NCBI GenBank assembly: GCA_002104945.1
Contig: MCFH01000012.1
Span: forward strand, 929,788-993,787
DNA length: 64,000 bases
Reading direction: 5' to 3'
Source of the DNA: Piromyces finnis
Taxonomy: Eukaryota > Neocallimastigomycota > Neocallimastigomycetes > Neocallimastigales > Neocallimastigaceae
Shown in pieces: positions 60,936 through 64,000 of this stretch (position 1 is the stretch's first letter; each line of letters starts with the position of its first letter). A model generated the notes under the pieces. That model did no database searches and was not told the origin of the DNA. It worked only from the letters and a program-made list of their open reading frames with translations. The position numbers were made by a program, and so were the translations under genes.

Positions 60936-61446
60936 TAGAAGAGTAATACATTTTGTTGCTGTATTTTTTCTTTTATTCATGTATTCATGTAGTACTACTC
61001 TTCTCTTGTAAGAATCCAATGTAGTCAACTTTAGCATTTGCATTGTACTTTTATATTCATGTAGCTATTGTTGTATTGTTTCTTGTAAGAGACTGATTCA
61101 CTCTACATCATGTAAAAATACTATTCACAAGCTTTCTGGTGTCGACATTCTTGATTCAAATTTTTTACCAATTTAAATATTTAATGAAAAGTAAAGTCAA
61201 ACAAGTTTAGTGTCAAAAAGCGATTCGAATTTACTAACAACAAACCAAAACTAGAATTTTTAAAGAAAATTTACAACTAGAATTCAAAAAATAAGAAACT
61301 TTAAACAAAGCATCGTAACAATTTTTGTACTATCCAGTACTTTTAAGAAGAGAGAGAGAGACAGATTTTTTTCCATATACGTTATATTTGTAATTTTTAT
61401 TAGTATTTATTTTATATTCAATATTTTTTAATTAGAATTTATTATC
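60936..61446 (+). promoter_or_regulatory. Unique 5' leader of copy C
   Basis: About 510 bp between the monomer array and the ORF start, less A/T-biased than the host intergenic DNA. It contains a GA run at 61351-61361 and no ORF. It is inferred to be the rest of the element's 5' UTR. Confidence 0.6.
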
Positions 61447-64000
61447 ATGTCAGTCCTTTATATTAAAGATAAGAATTATATCAGACGTGGTACCCGGTCT
61501 TATGGTATCCCCTTAGATGATATTCGCTCCTTCTTTATCCGTGGTATTCGATCATGGTCAGTAAATATGCTATGGGAAAAACTCGAGGTTATTCTAGAAG
61601 ATAAATTTAATTCAGTTATTAGTGTTAAATATTTTCAAACTTTCAATGATCACTTTTTCTTAGTCAAGGTTCATGGTTCATCAAAAGATTGTATTAAAAT
61701 CTTACACATGTTAAAGAAGAAACTTTCAGTTACCTCAATTTCCTTTTCAGCTCGTAGTAGAAGGAATCACAAATACACTTTTTCCACTCTCAAACGTAAA
61801 ATTTTAGTTTCTAATAAACATCAACATTCTATTCAACAATCATTTCAACAATCAGTTCAACAATCAGTTCAACAATCTCATCAACAATCCGATCTTCAAC
61901 GAGATCTTCAACAGGATCTTCAACAAGTTTCCCATCATGAAAATATTCCAGATCTACAGCAAACACAATTTCAATCTCAACATTCAACAATTAATTCTAA
62001 TAGTTCTATCAACTCTGATAACAGTTCAATAGTTGATAGTTCTTCAGTTTCACAGCCATCTAGTAATAGTTCTACTTATTCCTCTGATGCATCATCCATT
62101 AATAACGATGACTTTAATAATAATAATAATAGCAACGATTCTTCCTCATCCAACAAGCTTGATAACTTTTCTTTTTGTCTTAGTTGGAACACCAATGGGT
62201 GGAATCATGAAAAGAGAGATAGTATTAGCTATTTCACAGCTATTTTCAAACCATTATTCTTATGTTTCCAAGAAACTGGTAATGGTTCTGGATCGAATAC
62301 AGATTATCCTTGTCGTGTTACTTTGCGAAACTATAGACACTTTTTCAAGAAAGCTGACGAATCAGTTCCGGGAATGAGAGGTTTATATTTAGGTTTTCAC
62401 AATTCGTGTCAAGCCTCACTTGAAAACTTCTCTGGAAAGTATATTATTTCTATTTATACTTTTAGTCTCTGGAATAGATTCAAATGCTCGATTGGAAATG
62501 TTTATATGCCTCATAGTCATCACAACATCTATGTTGATCATGCAAAGTTAGAAGTTCGCTTGTGGTTACAAACTCATTCATCCCATCCATCGATTCTTGT
62601 TGGTGATTTTAATATGTCTAAAGTAAAATTATCCAACTGGTTATCAACTAATGGATTAGGAGATTGGGAAATTCTTCCGCTTAGAGGGTCTACTATCTCT
62701 TGGACTCGAGGTGAACAATCTTCCGACATTGACCATGCTCTTATCAATTCGAAGATGAAAGATCTTATTCACTCAGGATCATTTATAAATAATTTTTATC
62801 CTGTATCAGACCATAAGCCACTTCTTATTAATGGTAAAATTATTCCTATGGAAGATTTTTCTAATGACTTTAACGTTCCTAAGAAAATTCTGAAATGGAA
62901 TAGATTAAAATGTATTGAGGAAAAGGAATCTATTCTCAGTCATAATAAATTCCAAATACTTTCAGCAAAATTCAACGATCCTAATGTTTCTACAGATGAT
63001 CTTTCCAAAGAATTTACTTCAACTGCTTTTTCAATTGCAGACGAGCTCAGTATTACCTCAGCAAATAATGTTATAAAGTCTTCATTTCATATTTCACAAC
63101 AAATTTTTAATCTCCAAAAAATCAAAATGAAGTTGTATAAGAGATTTAAAAAAGAAAGAATTTATGATATAGATGAATTTATTAAAAGAATTAAAATCTA
63201 CCGTAAGCTCATTGATTACATCCACAAAAGATGTAATGAATTTAGGAAACAAGAATATCTTCATTGGATTAAAACAGGATGTGAGTATATGAAGAGTCAT
63301 AATCCTAAGAAGGCCTGGAAATGGATCAAGAAAACTGCAAAAATTGGAAAAGATTCTTTCTTTATTGCTCAACCAATTAAAAATAAAAATGGAGAATTAG
63401 TTGTTGCTACGGAAGAACAACTAGATGTGTGGCATGATTATTTCGAAAATCTTGCATCAGATCCAAGTGGCGTAAGTCTTGATTTGGAGCATTGGTATGA
63501 AGAACCAACGAATAAACGTTTTTCACTCCCTATGCTTGATGAATGGGATATCAACCAAGATATTAGTATTGATGAAGTCAAGTCAGCTATCCTCTCTACT
63601 CCGAATTATAAAGCATCAGGTCCGGATGGTATTCCAATTGAATTTTACAAAGCATTAATTCCATCAAGTAATGATTCTAATAATGCTACAGATAATAATT
63701 CTTCCGGTAATACCACTTCAGATAATGATGCTTATGGTTTAAATTTTATTCTTAAATTATACAACCGTATTTGGGATGGAGACTTCCCCAACTCATGGAA
63801 TGAATCCAGTATTGTTTCTATTCCTAAGAAGGGAGATTTGACAGATTGTGATAACTATCGAGGTATATCACTTATCAATAATGGTATTAAGTTGATTTCC
63901 AAAATTGTCACCACTAGAATCTCAGAATATGGTCTAAAGAATAATTCCATTAGACCTGAACAATTTGGTTTTCGAAAAAAGGAAGAAAGTATCAGTCTTT
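61447..64000 (+). CDS. LINE polyprotein: N-terminal domain, AP endonuclease, start of reverse transcriptase
   Basis: One open frame of 851 codons from ATG 61447 to the window edge. The first ~120 residues (to about 61810) are a basic, structured-looking domain of unknown family; VKYFQTFNDHFFLVKVHG would suit an RRM-like nucleic-acid binding fold. A Gln/Ser/Asn-rich linker follows (about 61820-62160). The AP-type endonuclease has SWNTNGWN (about 62184), the QE pair (FQETG, about 62267), VYMPHS, VGDFNM (62599-62616), SSDIDHA (about 62720) and SDHKPL (62806-62823). All the catalytic residues expected are present. The reverse transcriptase begins with KASGPDGIPIEFYKAL (about 63610) and YRGISLINNG (about 63855). 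It nicks target DNA and copies its RNA there. No stop or frameshift is seen, so it may be active. Confidence 0.9.
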   Translation, partial: MSVLYIKDKNYIRRGTRSYGIPLDDIRSFFIRGIRSWSVNMLWEKLEVILEDKFNSVISVKYFQTFNDHFFLVKVHGSSKDCIKILHMLKKKLSVTSISFSARSRRNHKYTFSTLKRKILVSNKHQHSIQQSFQQSVQQSVQQSHQQSDLQRDLQQDLQQVSHHENIPDLQQTQFQSQHSTINSNSSINSDNSSIVDSSSVSQPSSNSSTYSSDASSINNDDFNNNNNSNDSSSSNKLDNFSFCLSWNTNGWNHEKRDSISYFTAIFKPLFLCFQETGNGSGSNTDYPCRVTLRNYRHFFKKADESVPGMRGLYLGFHNSCQASLENFSGKYIISIYTFSLWNRFKCSIGNVYMPHSHHNIYVDHAKLEVRLWLQTHSSHPSILVGDFNMSKVKLSNWLSTNGLGDWEILPLRGSTISWTRGEQSSDIDHALINSKMKDLIHSGSFINNFYPVSDHKPLLINGKIIPMEDFSNDFNVPKKILKWNRLKCIEEKESILSHNKFQILSAKFNDPNVSTDDLSKEFTSTAFSIADELSITSANNVIKSSFHISQQIFNLQKIKMKLYKRFKKERIYDIDEFIKRIKIYRKLIDYIHKRCNEFRKQEYLHWIKTGCEYMKSHNPKKAWKWIKKTAKIGKDSFFIAQPIKNKNGELVVATEEQLDVWHDYFENLASDPSGVSLDLEHWYEEPTNKRFSLPMLDEWDINQDISIDEVKSAILSTPNYKASGPDGIPIEFYKALIPSSNDSNNATDNNSSGNTTSDNDAYGLNFILKLYNRIWDGDFPNSWNESSIVSIPKKGDLTDCDNYRGISLINNGIKLISKIVTTRISEYGLKNNSIRPEQFGFRKKEESISL

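Larger units (their letters stand above)
60174..64000 (+). mobile_element. LINE copy C, apparently full-length at its 5' end, runs off window
   Basis: 5' region of monomers (60177-60935), a unique leader (60936-61446) and a single uninterrupted ORF from 61447 to the window edge. I place its 5' end at about 60174-60177, where copy A identity ends. The 3' half, poly-A and right TSD lie outside the window. Confidence 0.8.

Noticed and set aside
60010-61043. Short ORFs over the monomer array on both strands
   Set aside because: They repeat with the monomers, lack any domain and are cut by repeat borders.
62033-62377. Plus-strand frame of 114 codons
   Set aside because: Shadow of the endonuclease ORF of LINE copy C, which is open in another frame from 61447 to the window edge.

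Overview
The window is nuclear DNA of a flagellated, intron-rich and extremely AT-rich eukaryote, most likely an anaerobic gut fungus (Neocallimastigomycota). The reasons are: long A/T homopolymers and TTA/TTTA microsatellites; short AT-rich GT-AG introns; Asn-rich coding repeats; a succinyl-CoA synthetase alpha subunit with a hydrogenosome/mitochondrion-type leader and a C-rich, high-expression codon style; a flagellar radial-spoke MORN protein; and a bacterial-looking methyltransferase at the left edge. Taxonomy is inferred from these signs, not from a search.

Layout. 1-115 (-): start of a SAM methyltransferase. 612-1578 (+): ZCCHC10-like zinc-knuckle protein. 2242-6760 (-): MCM8 helicase. 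8386 to about 18070 (-): TAF2, whose last exon carries six tandem bromodomains. 19229-23409 (-): membrane-anchored M1 aminopeptidase. 24589-25732 (-): E2-like protein whose catalytic Cys is replaced by Tyr. 27445-29358 (+): DUF1746/Dsc4-like membrane protein. 30471-33139 (-): ANKRD13-like protein. 36007-37652 (+): LRR membrane protein with one repeat per exon. 39767-47415 (+): RSPH10B-like MORN protein. 48150-49490 (-): proteasome assembly chaperone 2 (PSMG2). 49491-55072: gene-poor 5.6 kb with possible relics. 55073-56832 (+): succinyl-CoA synthetase alpha. 57524-64000: nest of non-LTR retrotransposons (LINEs).

Genes are independent single-promoter units, with no operon logic. Most are old eukaryotic housekeeping functions: replication/recombination, TFIID, ubiquitin/proteasome, flagellum and hydrogenosomal ATP production. 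The two most notable items are the TAF2-polybromo fusion and the right-hand LINE nest. In the nest, a 5'-truncated copy with poly-A and a 16-bp target-site duplication sits inside an older copy. A third, apparently intact copy begins with a 378-bp higher-order repeat of hairpin-rich 5' monomers.

Exon joins were made by eye from splice signals and remembered family alignments; no search or transcript data were available.
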